Of a stretch of DNA of 42,537 nucleotides, positions 17,078-25,333 are shown in pieces. Source of the DNA: Lachnospiraceae bacterium UBA3641 (GTDB lineage: Bacteria > Bacillota > Clostridia > Lachnospirales > Lachnospiraceae); assembly GCA_002373875.1 (NCBI GenBank), contig DFKQ01000013.1:1-42537 (forward strand), read 5' to 3'. Both the position numbers and the translations under genes were made by a program. The first letter of the stretch is position 1. Each line of letters begins with the position of its first letter. The notes beneath the pieces were generated by a model. It was not told where the DNA came from. It searched no databases and was given only the letters and a program-made list of their open reading frames with translations.

Positions 17078-18502
17078 ATGCTGACAGTATACATATTTAC
17101 AGGCATTTTGGGATTGGCTTTTACCCTTATCTACAAAAGACTGCCGCAAAAGAACAGAATAGAGCTGGTAAGAAGGCTGAGTAACGACAGGATAGCTGCT
17201 GAACTGAAAAAGCTGTCACCGTCGGGAGATACGGTTTCGGATCTTGTAAGCTTTTTTGACAGAAGGCTAACCCTATTCGCCCTTGCATTTACCTTAGGGT
17301 CTGTGCTTGTGATCGCTTCCGAGATAAAAACCCTTGAGAGCAATGAACTGCTTGAAGGAAATATGATAAAGAGAAATACCTATACGGGCGGGAAGAAGGA
17401 TGTAAGGCTTAAGGTAGGCAGGGCGGGGGATGAAGAAAGGGAAGAGGTTGATATCACCGTAAGTGACAAGGGTTATACGCATGATGAGCTTATACGGATG
17501 GCAGCGGAAGCGGATGAGCTGATCGCCGACAGTATGCCGGCCGATAATATCTCAACGGATGAGATCGTATCGGACATGACCTTTGCAACATCGATCCCCG
17601 GCTACCCCTTTAAGATAAGCTGGCGCACAACGGATCCCCTGCTTATAGGCAAGGATGGGAGGATCGATCAGGGAAGATTTGAGAAGCTTAAGGAAAAAAG
17701 GAACATATATGAAGGGATCGGGGTTGGGATACACTATGAACTTACCTATGAAGACTTTGTACATGAAACAGATCTTACAGTGCGTGTTTTTCCCGAAAAC
17801 ATGAATAACGAAATGTCCCTTTCCGAATATGTCAGGGAACTGGCCCATGAAAAAGATGTCAATGAACGAAAGGAGGATTACCTTAAGCTCCCCGAAGAGA
17901 TTGACGGGCAGCTTCTCGTCTATGAGGAAGTAAAGGACAGGAAGTCCGTGATCCTCCTGATCCTTACTCTGGTCACGGCCCTGGGGCTTTATGTCAGGGA
18001 GGGAGAAGAACTTAAGAGGAAGGTTAAGGAGAGGGAGAAGGAGCTGATAAGCGATTATCCGCAAATGGTTAACAAGTTTTTGCTGTTTTATTCAGCGGGA
18101 CTTACGACAAGGGGAATAGTGAAAAAGCTCAGCAGGGAATACAGGATAAGCCTTGAAAAGGGTGGAAAGAGGAGGTTCCTGTATGAGGAAATGCTCATAT
18201 GCGAAGGGCATATGAATGAAGGTATGGGCGAGATAACGGCCTACGAGATTTTTGCGGCCGGATGCGGTATCCATAAATACAGGCATTTTATAAGCCTTGT
18301 TACCCAGGCAATAGGTAAGGGAAGGAGCGACCTGCTCATACAGCTTGAGAGGGAAGCATCGGATGCCTTTCAGGATCGGAAGAACAGGGCAAGGGAGCTG
18401 GGGGAGGAGGCCGGGACCAAGCTTTTGTTCCCCATGCTCATGATGCTGCTGACGGTACTTATCATCGTTATGGTACCTGCATTTATTTCGTTCAGATTTT
18501 AA
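17078..18502 (+). CDS. tadC: TadC-like platform protein with large extracytoplasmic insertion
   Basis: At 474 aa this is much longer than usual TadC proteins (about 300 aa). Membrane segments are near 2-18, 65-81, 290-306 and 449-468. The T2SSF cytoplasmic domain is 307-448 (VNKFLLFYSAGLTTRGIVKK). Between the second and third membrane segments lies a polar insertion of about 200 residues (82-288) that should face outside. Part of it (TFATSIPGYPFKISWRTTDP, then GKDGRID) resembles a bacterial Ig-like domain pattern, where a Trp is followed by an s/t-rich loop and DG. The homology to T2SSF is clear only in the C-terminal half. Confidence 0.82.
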   Translation: MLTVYIFTGILGLAFTLIYKRLPQKNRIELVRRLSNDRIAAELKKLSPSGDTVSDLVSFFDRRLTLFALAFTLGSVLVIASEIKTLESNELLEGNMIKRNTYTGGKKDVRLKVGRAGDEEREEVDITVSDKGYTHDELIRMAAEADELIADSMPADNISTDEIVSDMTFATSIPGYPFKISWRTTDPLLIGKDGRIDQGRFEKLKEKRNIYEGIGVGIHYELTYEDFVHETDLTVRVFPENMNNEMSLSEYVRELAHEKDVNERKEDYLKLPEEIDGQLLVYEEVKDRKSVILLILTLVTALGLYVREGEELKRKVKEREKELISDYPQMVNKFLLFYSAGLTTRGIVKKLSREYRISLEKGGKRRFLYEEMLICEGHMNEGMGEITAYEIFAAGCGIHKYRHFISLVTQAIGKGRSDLLIQLEREASDAFQDRKNRARELGEEAGTKLLFPMLMMLLTVLIIVMVPAFISFRF

Positions 18503-18523
18503 GTTAAACAGGAGGATGGATCA

Positions 18524-18718
18524 ATGGTAAAAAGGATTGTTGCGGGATTAGTTGAAAGAACAAGGGCATTTGCCCGGGATGATAAGGGTATAGGGGTTGT
18601 GGAGCTTATCCTTATACTGGTCGTGCTGATAGGACTTGTGGTGATCTTCAGGGATCAGCTTACAGCCCTTGTGAACAGCATTTTTGAGAGAATAGTCAAT
18701 GACTCACAGGCCGTATGA
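18524..18718 (+). CDS. Flp1-family type IVb pilin
   Basis: A 64-aa prepilin. A positively charged leader ends KGIGVVELILILVVLIGLVV: cleavage after the Gly of DKG leaves Glu at +5, followed by one long hydrophobic helix, as in Flp1-like pilins of Firmicutes. SD AGGAGG lies about 9 nt upstream. It is presumably the major pilus subunit, processed by the prepilin peptidase at 20895. The last 20 bp overlap the following gene in another frame. Confidence 0.9.
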   Translation: MVKRIVAGLVERTRAFARDDKGIGVVELILILVVLIGLVVIFRDQLTALVNSIFERIVNDSQAV

Positions 18719-20090
18719 GCATAAGCCCCTGAAGGGGGAGATAACGGTATTCCTGTCCCTGTTATCGGCTCTGTTTCTGGGGCTTGTATGCGGCCTGTCG
18801 GAAAGTGTAAGGGTGCAGATGCTCAGGATGAACACTGAAGCGGTGATGGATGCATCCTTAAGGTCCTGCTTTGGAGAGTACGACCGGATGCTGTATAAAA
18901 GATACGATCTTCTGTATATAGATTCCAGCTACAGGGGCAGGGAGGAAGCGGATATAGACAGCGTTATAAACCACCTTGGAAGATATATGGAGGAAAATAC
19001 GGATTACAGCGATACTCCTGCAACCGGTGAGTGGTATGCTCAGACCTTAAGCGATGCAGACCATGTGGCCTGTGTCATTGCGTCCGATGAAGGAGGCAGG
19101 CCGCTTAAGAGGCAGGCGGTTGAGTATATTGAAAAATACGGTAAGACCATATATACCGGCGCACTAAATTCAGGAAAAGGTTCCGTCAAGCGTGGAGAAA
19201 AGAATGACTTCTATGCCGAGTGGGATGACATTCTTGCCGGGATAGAAAGTTACGGTATCCCGCTTACCAATCCCGGAAAGATAGTAAGAGGCATGGTTTT
19301 ATCTGATGAGGAATTCCTGAAGGGGACACCTCTTAAGGGAACGGCAGGCAGTGACCGGCCGTCTGCGAGAGGTTTAAAACAGGGAGCCGGAACCGCAAAG
19401 CTTAAGAGAAAGAATGAAAATGATGAGCTTTTTATCGAATACATTATGCAAAAGTGCGGCTGTTATACTGAGTATTTTACCGATCAGCAGCTTACGGCAG
19501 AGCTTGAATATATCGTGTATGGAGGCATGTCCGATAAGGATAACATGATAAGCGGGGTAAATGAGCTTATGGCTTTAAGGCTTAAGGATAATCTGAGGTG
19601 TATCAAGGGGGATGGAGGGAAGATGGCTGCGGCTTACGAAAAGGCGTATGAAGTAGTTATGTATAACTGCCTTATGGTTCCGCCCGAGAGCCTTGTAAGG
19701 CTTGTGAGGGATTCGATCGTATATGCCTGGGCTTACGGAGAATCGGCCATGGATGTAACCCGTCTGCTTAATAAGGGAAGATGTAAGATCAAAAAGGGTT
19801 CTTCTGATATAGATCTGGCTCTTGAAGATATAGTTAATTTCCGGTCAAGACTGTTTGAGGGTGGGGGAAGCGGTCACACCTATAAGGAGCTTATGGGAAT
19901 GTTTGTGGCGATGACGGGTGATGATGTAAGAAGGCTTCGTTTAATGGATATCATAGAGGGTAACCTGAGAGGCTTTTATAACAGCGGTTTCCGGATAGAC
20001 GGATGTTTTGAATATTTAAGGGCATCAGTCGCTCTTACAAGCGGGTTCGGATATGAACATACGATAGAACGAGAGTATCTGTATGAATAG
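18699..20090 (+). CDS. DUF5702-like Tad-locus membrane protein (TadG-like)
   Basis: A 463-aa protein with one N-terminal membrane helix (about 13-34, GEITVFLSLLSALFLGLVCG) and a large extracytoplasmic remainder. The opening 'KGEITVFLSL' and the following helical segment match proteins labelled DUF5702 in Clostridial Tad loci (from memory). They act as pilus-associated or pseudopilin-like components, but no biochemical role is established. The KG-E-I-T start is similar to, but not identical with, the cleavable KG-SLTIE of its neighbours: Glu is at +1, not +5. It overlaps flp1 by 20 bp and the next gene by 8 bp. Confidence 0.75.
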   Translation: MTHRPYEHKPLKGEITVFLSLLSALFLGLVCGLSESVRVQMLRMNTEAVMDASLRSCFGEYDRMLYKRYDLLYIDSSYRGREEADIDSVINHLGRYMEENTDYSDTPATGEWYAQTLSDADHVACVIASDEGGRPLKRQAVEYIEKYGKTIYTGALNSGKGSVKRGEKNDFYAEWDDILAGIESYGIPLTNPGKIVRGMVLSDEEFLKGTPLKGTAGSDRPSARGLKQGAGTAKLKRKNENDELFIEYIMQKCGCYTEYFTDQQLTAELEYIVYGGMSDKDNMISGVNELMALRLKDNLRCIKGDGGKMAAAYEKAYEVVMYNCLMVPPESLVRLVRDSIVYAWAYGESAMDVTRLLNKGRCKIKKGSSDIDLALEDIVNFRSRLFEGGGSGHTYKELMGMFVAMTGDDVRRLRLMDIIEGNLRGFYNSGFRIDGCFEYLRASVALTSGFGYEHTIEREYLYE

Positions 20091-20841
20091 AAGACCGGTT
20101 AAGGGAAGCCTTACTATTGAAGCATCATTAATACTTCCCCTATTTCTTTTTGCCATGTTCCTTGCCCTGTCCTTAATAAATCTTATGAGGTTTCATCTGA
20201 ATCTTCAGGAGGCGGTCCACCAGGAAACAAGGAAGCTTGCAATGACAGCCTACAGGGAATGGAATGCTTCAGCCGGGAGTGTTGGAGGCGAGGTCCTTGC
20301 AAGGATCAACGGGCCCTTGCTGAGTAAGGCTCCTGTTAAGGGAGGGGCAGGGGGTATCGACTTTTCGGGCTCTAAGCTGGATAACAGGGAAGTTATTGAG
20401 ATAAACGCTGCCTATGATGCAGAGCTTCCCTATGATTTCCTTAATATATTTAACCACCGTTTCTGTGCCCGATGCCTCATGCATACCTTTATCGGATATG
20501 AAAAGGGGCTTGATGAAAGGATGGTGGAGAAGAAGCCGGAAGAATATGTTTATGTGACCGAGACAGGTACCGTATACCACAGGAACCGGGAATGCACCTA
20601 CCTTCGCCTGTCAATAAAGGAGGTTGACAGGTCGGCACTTAAGGATTTAAGGAACAGGTCGGGACATAAGTATTATGCGTGCAGCTCCTGTGGCAAAGGG
20701 GCCGGTGGCAGGGTTTATATCACATCGGACGGAACCTGTTATCACTCGTCCTTATCATGCCATGGTCTTAAGAGAACGGTTAATTGTATACCCCTGTCGG
20801 AAGTGGGAGGAAGGGGGCCCTGTTCAAGATGTGGTTACTGA
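20083..20841 (+). CDS. TadE-like pseudopilin with duplicated Cys/His (CxxC) domain
   Basis: A 252-aa protein. The N-terminus KGSLTIEASLILPLFLFAMF is a class-III prepilin-type signal (cleavage after G, Glu at +5) followed by a membrane helix. The C-terminal 80 residues contain two copies of a small motif: Y-x-T-x-(T/D)-G-T-x-YH-x5-C, then L and CxxC (CSSC at about 196-199; CSRC near the C-terminus). This pattern resembles a small metal-binding-like module found at the ends of other secreted Firmicute proteins. Such a module on a pilin-like protein is unusual. It overlaps the DUF5702-like gene by 8 bp. An intercistronic structured element follows its stop codon. Confidence 0.82.
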   Translation: MNRRPVKGSLTIEASLILPLFLFAMFLALSLINLMRFHLNLQEAVHQETRKLAMTAYREWNASAGSVGGEVLARINGPLLSKAPVKGGAGGIDFSGSKLDNREVIEINAAYDAELPYDFLNIFNHRFCARCLMHTFIGYEKGLDERMVEKKPEEYVYVTETGTVYHRNRECTYLRLSIKEVDRSALKDLRNRSGHKYYACSSCGKGAGGRVYITSDGTCYHSSLSCHGLKRTVNCIPLSEVGGRGPCSRCGY

Positions 20842-20890
20842 TCATAAGGGGTACCATCGAAGATGGTGGAGTCCTTATGACATAAGGAGG
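20839..20890 (+). promoter_or_regulatory. Structured intercistronic element, copy 2, short form (before prepilin peptidase)
   Basis: Starts with the TGA stop codon of the upstream gene. Arm TCATAAGG (20842-20849) pairs perfectly with CCTTATGA (20873-20880), enclosing ACCATC-GAA-GATGGT (20853-20867, offset by 3). The central CCTTAT can alternatively pair with ATAAGG (20882-20887) across a GAC loop, occluding the Shine-Dalgarno AAGGAGG (20884-20890). The linker and second hairpin of copies 1 and 3 are absent. The ATG follows at 20895. Confidence 0.75.
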
Positions 20891-20894
20891 AAAT

Positions 20895-21371
20895 ATGAAC
20901 ATAGTAGCTATTCTGCTATTGATTTCATGCACATATACGGATTTGAAAAAAAGGATAGTAAGCAGGCGGGTGCTTGTTATGTTTCTGATCATGGCGGCGG
21001 GACTTATGACTTGTGCTTACGCTGCAGGTGACAGATATGAAGCGGTCGGTAACAGCCTTATTTATGATTTGAATCTTGAAAACATCATTTTTTCCGTTAT
21101 ACCGGGGATCATTTTGTTTATGGTAAGTCTTTTTACCGGGGAAGCCATAGGAAGGGGTGATGTATATGTTGTGGGCCTTCTGGGGCTGATGATAGGTTTT
21201 GACAGGATATTTGCCGTTCTGTTTTTGTCAATGGTATCATGCGGTGTTTTTGGTATCATATGTATGCTTGCAAAGGGAAAAGAAAAAAAGGATACTCTTC
21301 CCTATATCCCTTTTTTACTGGGATCATATTTGATCCTTATCATAATAAATTATGCTTTGAAAGGAGTCTGA
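20895..21371 (+). CDS. Prepilin peptidase, A24 family (TadV/CpaA-like)
   Basis: A 158-aa polytopic membrane aspartic protease without the N-terminal methylase domain, as in TadV/CpaA. Catalytic aspartates are in TYTDLKKR (D16) and GRGDVY (D93-94 region, the GxGD signature). It should cleave the KG/SLTIE-type leaders of the two TadE-like proteins and the KG/IGVVE leader of Flp1 in the same operon. SD AAGGAGG is embedded in the structured element 20839-20890, which may gate its translation. Confidence 0.9.
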   Translation: MNIVAILLLISCTYTDLKKRIVSRRVLVMFLIMAAGLMTCAYAAGDRYEAVGNSLIYDLNLENIIFSVIPGIILFMVSLFTGEAIGRGDVYVVGLLGLMIGFDRIFAVLFLSMVSCGVFGIICMLAKGKEKKDTLPYIPFLLGSYLILIIINYALKGV

Positions 21372-21374
21372 CGG

Positions 21375-21821
21375 ATGAAAAACGAAGGAGTGCTTAAGGG
21401 AAGCCTGACAATAGAGATAACGCTTCTTATGCCCTTTATCCTGGGGGTTTTCATGTTTGTCCTGTTTTCCGGCTTCGTGCTTCATGATAAATGCGTTGTC
21501 AATAAGGCATGTATGTCGGCTGCCCTGAGAGGAAGTCAGGAAAGTGATGATAACATAGCTGTGGATAAGGCGGCACTCGCTTTGAGTGAAGTGCTTCCCG
21601 GAAAGCTCATAGGCAAATGGTCCTATAATACAAGTATAGATGTGGGTAAGGATGTGATCAGGATTACCTTTGACGGTGATACGGATATCGGGTCCGGTCT
21701 CGTAAAACGGGTACTGTCAACCGGAAATACCAGTCACTCATATGAATGCGAAAGCTTCAGGCTTAAGGAAGCAGAGTATATAAGAACAAGCAGAAAGTCA
21801 GGTGTTGGGTATTGTTTATAG
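21375..21821 (+). CDS. TadE-like minor pilin
   Basis: A 148-aa protein with leader KGSLTIEITLLMPFILGVFM (Gly cleavage, Glu at +5) and a single membrane helix, then a soluble domain of about 110 residues. It starts 3 nt after the prepilin peptidase stop codon, with its SD AAAGGAG inside that gene. Cysteines occur at about residues 36, 44, 128 and 147, allowing disulfides outside the cell. It is presumably a minor pseudopilin of the Tad system. Confidence 0.82.
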   Translation: MKNEGVLKGSLTIEITLLMPFILGVFMFVLFSGFVLHDKCVVNKACMSAALRGSQESDDNIAVDKAALALSEVLPGKLIGKWSYNTSIDVGKDVIRITFDGDTDIGSGLVKRVLSTGNTSHSYECESFRLKEAEYIRTSRKSGVGYCL

Positions 21822-22732
21822 AACGATATGATAGCGGTATAAGCGGAAATAATTTAATACTTGAAAGTGAGACGATTAATAATGTTGGGTATAAATCAAG
21901 AATGCTTATGGAGAATGACATTCCTGATTTCCTGCCCTGTACGATAATTAAGTCAGACGGAAGGGATGAGTATGTTTATGATATCACATCTTTAGTCAGT
22001 CTCCATGATCTTTATGAATGTGAGGAGATGGATCATAAATTCCTGTGCTGTCTAATAAACGGAATTGCGGGAGGGCTTGAGAGCGCGGAGGAATATCTTC
22101 TTCCGGCGGAGCATTTATTATATGATCCAAGACATATTTATGTTGACAGGGACAGGCGTAAGATACTGTGGTGCTACTATCCGGGATCATATACAACACT
22201 TGCCGAGGGAATGAATGAGCTTGCCGAGTATATTCTGACCAAGGCTGACCATAAGGATGATGCGGCGGTATCGCTGGCATACGGTCTCTATAAACAGGTT
22301 GTGAATGAGGATTATACCTTAAGAAGGCTGGTCACGCAGAGCAATCCGATGACCGAACCGGTCACGGGGGATGAGACCGGGGAGGATATCATTAAGATCG
22401 ACGATATGGGAGATTTTATGATTCCAGACGAGGGTGATGCACCGACAATACCTTCTTCGGGCAAGATTATAATTGGGGTGTGTATACTTGTTCTTCTCTT
22501 TGTTTCCGCATTTACCTTCACCGCAAGTCTGTATTGCGGTGATTCCATGAGGACGCTCATGGAAATGACCGAAATGAAGCTTTGTCTTACACTGACCGGT
22601 GCAATGGCTGTCATGCTTCCGCTGCTCATAATATCAAAGTGGTATAAGCTGTACAGAAAATTCAGGAAATCTCTTGATGAAGCGGAAAATACAACATATT
22701 TTGAGCCTGTTCTGAATTGTTACCAATCCTGA
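21812..22732 (+). CDS. DUF6382-like Tad-locus protein lacking an FHA domain
   Basis: A 306-aa protein with a TTG start overlapping the previous gene by 10 bp. No ATG in frame gives a complete N-terminus, and the family normally begins at such a position. Residues 1-180 (ESETINNVGYKSRMLMEND ... LLYDPRHIYVD ... YILTKAD) match the N-terminal region of proteins I know as DUF6382. In relatives this region is commonly followed by an FHA phosphopeptide-binding domain; here it is followed by a linker, two membrane helices (about 217-237 and 255-272) and a short tail. It is the last gene of the Tad operon. Its function is unknown. Confidence 0.7.
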   Translation: MFIERYDSGISGNNLILESETINNVGYKSRMLMENDIPDFLPCTIIKSDGRDEYVYDITSLVSLHDLYECEEMDHKFLCCLINGIAGGLESAEEYLLPAEHLLYDPRHIYVDRDRRKILWCYYPGSYTTLAEGMNELAEYILTKADHKDDAAVSLAYGLYKQVVNEDYTLRRLVTQSNPMTEPVTGDETGEDIIKIDDMGDFMIPDEGDAPTIPSSGKIIIGVCILVLLFVSAFTFTASLYCGDSMRTLMEMTEMKLCLTLTGAMAVMLPLLIISKWYKLYRKFRKSLDEAENTTYFEPVLNCYQS

Positions 22733-22741
22733 TAAAATTTG

Positions 22742-22750
22742 TGATATAAT
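22742..22750 (+). promoter_or_regulatory. Extended -10 promoter before the flavodoxin-SCP2 gene
   Basis: TGATATAAT is a perfect extended -10 (TGN plus TATAAT), about 30 nt upstream of the ATG at 22780. No strong -35 is seen: TTACCA is 19 nt away. It would start transcription near 22757. Confidence 0.55.
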
Positions 22751-22779
22751 TGTCTTGTTTTAATGAGGAGGGACCATCC

Positions 22780-23781
22780 ATGAAAATAAACATTTATTAT
22801 GGTGGACGGGGCATAATAGATGATCCGACTCTCTTTGTCCTTGGAAAGATAAGTCAGGTTCTTGATGAACTGAACGTCAGGGTTGAGAAGTTCAATCTCT
22901 ATGAGCTTAAGAATACGATAACCACTCTTCCGGCTTCCATAAATGATGCTGACGGTATCATCCTTGCAACTACCGTAGAATGGTTCGGGATAGGCGGATA
23001 TATGCAGCAGTTTCTTGATGCCTGCTGGCTATACGGCAACAAGGAGAAGTTCGAAACAACCTATATGTGTCCTGTGGTAATGTCAACCGCGCCCGGTGAG
23101 CGTGAAGCCATGACGAGCCTTACTCTTGCCTGGGAGATGCTTGGGGGTCTTCCGTTGCCCGGTATGTGTGCCTATGTTGAGGATTTTGTATCATTTGAAA
23201 TGGAGCAGGACTACCTTGCGATAATAGAGAAGAAGGCCGAGAACCTCTACAGGAGCATATCCCAGAAGACCAAATCTCTTCCGACAAGCAACAAGGCGGT
23301 TAAGAGGATCAGCGGAGCCGTAAGGAACATACCGCTTACTCCCCAGGAATCCGAGCAGCTGTCCAAATATGCGGCAGATGAAACCTATGTACAGCAGCAG
23401 AAGGAGGATATCGAGGAACTGGCCAACCTGTTCAGGGGCAAAATGGAGCATGCGGGTGTTGATGAAAACCTAATGTATATAGGTGATTTCAGGGAGAAGT
23501 TCGACCCGTCCGTAAATGTGAATGCTGTGTATAAATTCATGATAAAGGAGAGGAAAAAACCTCTGATCGTGCAGATAAGCAATTCGGATCTTAACTGTTA
23601 TTATGGGAATCATGAGGATCCGGAGGTTCTGTGTAAGCTTAATGATGATGTCATGAACAGGATCGTATCGGGACAAATGACCTTCCAGAGGGCATTTATG
23701 TCCGGGGATATGCAGGTTAAGGGTGATTTCAGGAGATTAAGGATGCTTGATCAGGCATTTACTTTTGTAAAAGAAGATTAG
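22780..23781 (+). CDS. Flavodoxin-fold / SCP2 sterol-carrier-like fusion protein
   Basis: A 333-aa cytoplasmic protein. ATG 22780 is chosen because GAGGAGG (22765-22771) sits 8 nt upstream. Residues 1-170 look like an NADPH-dependent FMN reductase/flavodoxin fold (MKINIYYGGRG, ADGIILATTVEWFGIGGYMQ, PVVMSTAPGE). Residues about 225-333 look like an SCP2-type domain (KPLIVQISNSDLNCYYG, then GQMTFQRAFMSGDMQVKGDF). SCP2 domains bind lipids or other hydrophobic ligands, so this may be a flavin-dependent reductase with a ligand-carrier domain. The substrate is not inferable. It is 12 nt upstream of the HIT gene, probably co-transcribed. Confidence 0.82.
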   Translation: MKINIYYGGRGIIDDPTLFVLGKISQVLDELNVRVEKFNLYELKNTITTLPASINDADGIILATTVEWFGIGGYMQQFLDACWLYGNKEKFETTYMCPVVMSTAPGEREAMTSLTLAWEMLGGLPLPGMCAYVEDFVSFEMEQDYLAIIEKKAENLYRSISQKTKSLPTSNKAVKRISGAVRNIPLTPQESEQLSKYAADETYVQQQKEDIEELANLFRGKMEHAGVDENLMYIGDFREKFDPSVNVNAVYKFMIKERKKPLIVQISNSDLNCYYGNHEDPEVLCKLNDDVMNRIVSGQMTFQRAFMSGDMQVKGDFRRLRMLDQAFTFVKED

Positions 23782-23793
23782 GAGGACACTTAA

Positions 23794-24204
23794 ATGAAGG
23801 ATGATTGTATTTTCTGTAAGCTTGCAAACGGTGTATTTGAAACAAATAAGATCTATGAAGATGACGATTTTACCGTTATTCTGGATGCGGGTCCCGCAAC
23901 CAGGGGACATGCCCTGATAATCCCCAAGGAGCACTATGCCAATATTTATGAGCTTCCGGAGGACATTGCGGGAAGGGCCTTTATACTGGCAGGGAAGCTT
24001 GCTGCCCATATGACGGATAAGCTTTTGTGCGACGGCTTTAACATCGTTCAGAATAACGGAGAAGCTGCGGGACAGACGGTATTCCACTTCCATATGCACC
24101 TTATCCCAAGGTACAAGGGAGATGGTGCGATGATCCAGTGGAAGCCCGGTAAGCCGACTGATGAAGAACAGAAGGAATTGTGTAAGCTACTGGCCATGGA
24201 TTAA
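23794..24204 (+). CDS. HIT family nucleotide-binding protein
   Basis: A 136-aa protein with the histidine triad HFHMHLIP (98-105; H98, H100, H102), CIFC zinc pair (C5, C8) and NNGEAAGQTV preceding the triad, typical of the HINT/protein kinase C-interacting branch. These hydrolyse phosphoramidate or adenosine-nucleotide conjugates. SD AGGAGG lies upstream. It converges on murG, and the shared hairpin 24229-24263 ends both. Confidence 0.93.
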   Translation: MKDDCIFCKLANGVFETNKIYEDDDFTVILDAGPATRGHALIIPKEHYANIYELPEDIAGRAFILAGKLAAHMTDKLLCDGFNIVQNNGEAAGQTVFHFHMHLIPRYKGDGAMIQWKPGKPTDEEQKELCKLLAMD

Positions 24205-24228
24205 ACAAAAGAACAAAGGTTTAAAATG

Positions 24229-24263
24229 TCTCCATGATCAGGAGAGATCCCTGATCATGGAGA
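24229..24263. terminator. Bidirectional hairpin between HIT gene and murG
   Basis: A perfect 14-bp inverted repeat (24229-24242 with 24250-24263) and a 7-nt loop. T-rich sequence follows on both strands. It overlaps the last codons of murG, so the murG stop codon is part of the stem. Confidence 0.8.
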
Positions 24264-25299
24264 TTATTGTATTTATGGAATCCTTTTGACTGCTGTTGGT
24301 CATGGCCTCAATGTATTTATCCCGGTTTTCATACAGTTCATCTATCGTCTTAAGGAGCAGGTCGTCTGTAAGCTCCTCCTCTTTAATGAGCATGGAGTAA
24401 CCCTGCTTCTTAAATGATTCTCCGTTCAGGAGCTGGTCACCCCGGCTGCTCTTCGAAGGAAGAGGTATCAGGAGGTTGGGTTTCCTTAAGGCCAGCAGTT
24501 CACATATGGCATTTGCTCCGGCCCGGGATATCACGATATCGCACAGGGCAAACAGATCCTTAAGTTCATCCTTTATATATTCATACTGAACATATCCGGG
24601 AGTATTGTTAAGACTGTTGTCAGCCTTGCCCTTGCCGGTCAGGTGGACTATGTTATATTTTTCAAGAAGTTTTGGCAGGTTTCTTCGTATAGCCGAATTA
24701 ACATTGGCTGCTCCCAGGGAACCTCCGATCACCAGGATGACGGGTTTGCTGTCTTTAAATCCCGTAAAATCACGACCTGCTTCGGCAGAGCCCTCAAGCA
24801 GTTCATGCCTTATCGGCGAACCGGACAGAACCGCCTTATCGGCCGGCAAAAGGGATAGGGTCTCCGGAAAGTTGCAGCATATCTTTTTGGCCGATGAGAA
24901 ACACAGTTTATTTGCAAGTCCCGGGGTCATGTCCGACTCATGTATGATAACAGGTACATGATTTTTCCCGGCAGCTATCACGACCGGGACGGATACGAAA
25001 CCTCCCTTGGAGAACACAACATCCGGCTTTAAGTCCCTTATCAGCCGGTTGGCTTCAAAAAACCCCTTGATAACCCTGAAGGGGTCAGTGAAGTTTTGCA
25101 GGGAAAAATACCTTCTAAGCTTACCGGAAGCAATACCATGATACGGAATACCTATGTCCTCCATGAGGGATTTTTCTATTCCTTCATAGGAGCCCACATA
25201 ATGAATATCGTAATCAAGCGCCTGCAGGGAAGGTATAAGAGCTATATTGGGAGTAACATGTCCGGCAGTTCCTCCGCCCGTAAGTATTATTCTTTTCAT
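24238..25299 (-). CDS. murG: UDP-GlcNAc:undecaprenyl-PP-MurNAc-pentapeptide GlcNAc transferase MurG
   Basis: Converts lipid I to lipid II on the cytoplasmic face of the membrane. It is 353 aa from the ATG at 25299 (MKRIILTGGGTAGH). An upstream TTG at 25362 would add 21 residues, but it lies in the -35 box of the promoter. Motifs are GGGTAGHVTPNIA (8-20), VFSKGGFVSVPVV, IHESDMTPG and GGSLGAANVN, all MurG-typical. It is isolated from the usual division/cell-wall cluster. Its own sigma-A promoter is at 25334-25362. Confidence 0.95.
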   Translation of the reverse strand: MKRIILTGGGTAGHVTPNIALIPSLQALDYDIHYVGSYEGIEKSLMEDIGIPYHGIASGKLRRYFSLQNFTDPFRVIKGFFEANRLIRDLKPDVVFSKGGFVSVPVVIAAGKNHVPVIIHESDMTPGLANKLCFSSAKKICCNFPETLSLLPADKAVLSGSPIRHELLEGSAEAGRDFTGFKDSKPVILVIGGSLGAANVNSAIRRNLPKLLEKYNIVHLTGKGKADNSLNNTPGYVQYEYIKDELKDLFALCDIVISRAGANAICELLALRKPNLLIPLPSKSSRGDQLLNGESFKKQGYSMLIKEEELTDDLLLKTIDELYENRDKYIEAMTNSSQKDSINTIISMIRDLS

Positions 25300-25333
25300 C
25301 TGTTTTATGTTTGCCTTTCTTTTTATCTCACAT

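Noticed and set aside
22755..22790. Fourth copy of the intercistronic element before the flavodoxin-SCP2 gene
   Set aside because: TAATGAGGAGGGACCATCC resembles the first 20 nt of copy 1, but no central CCTTATGA or second arm follows; it is just a strong RBS.
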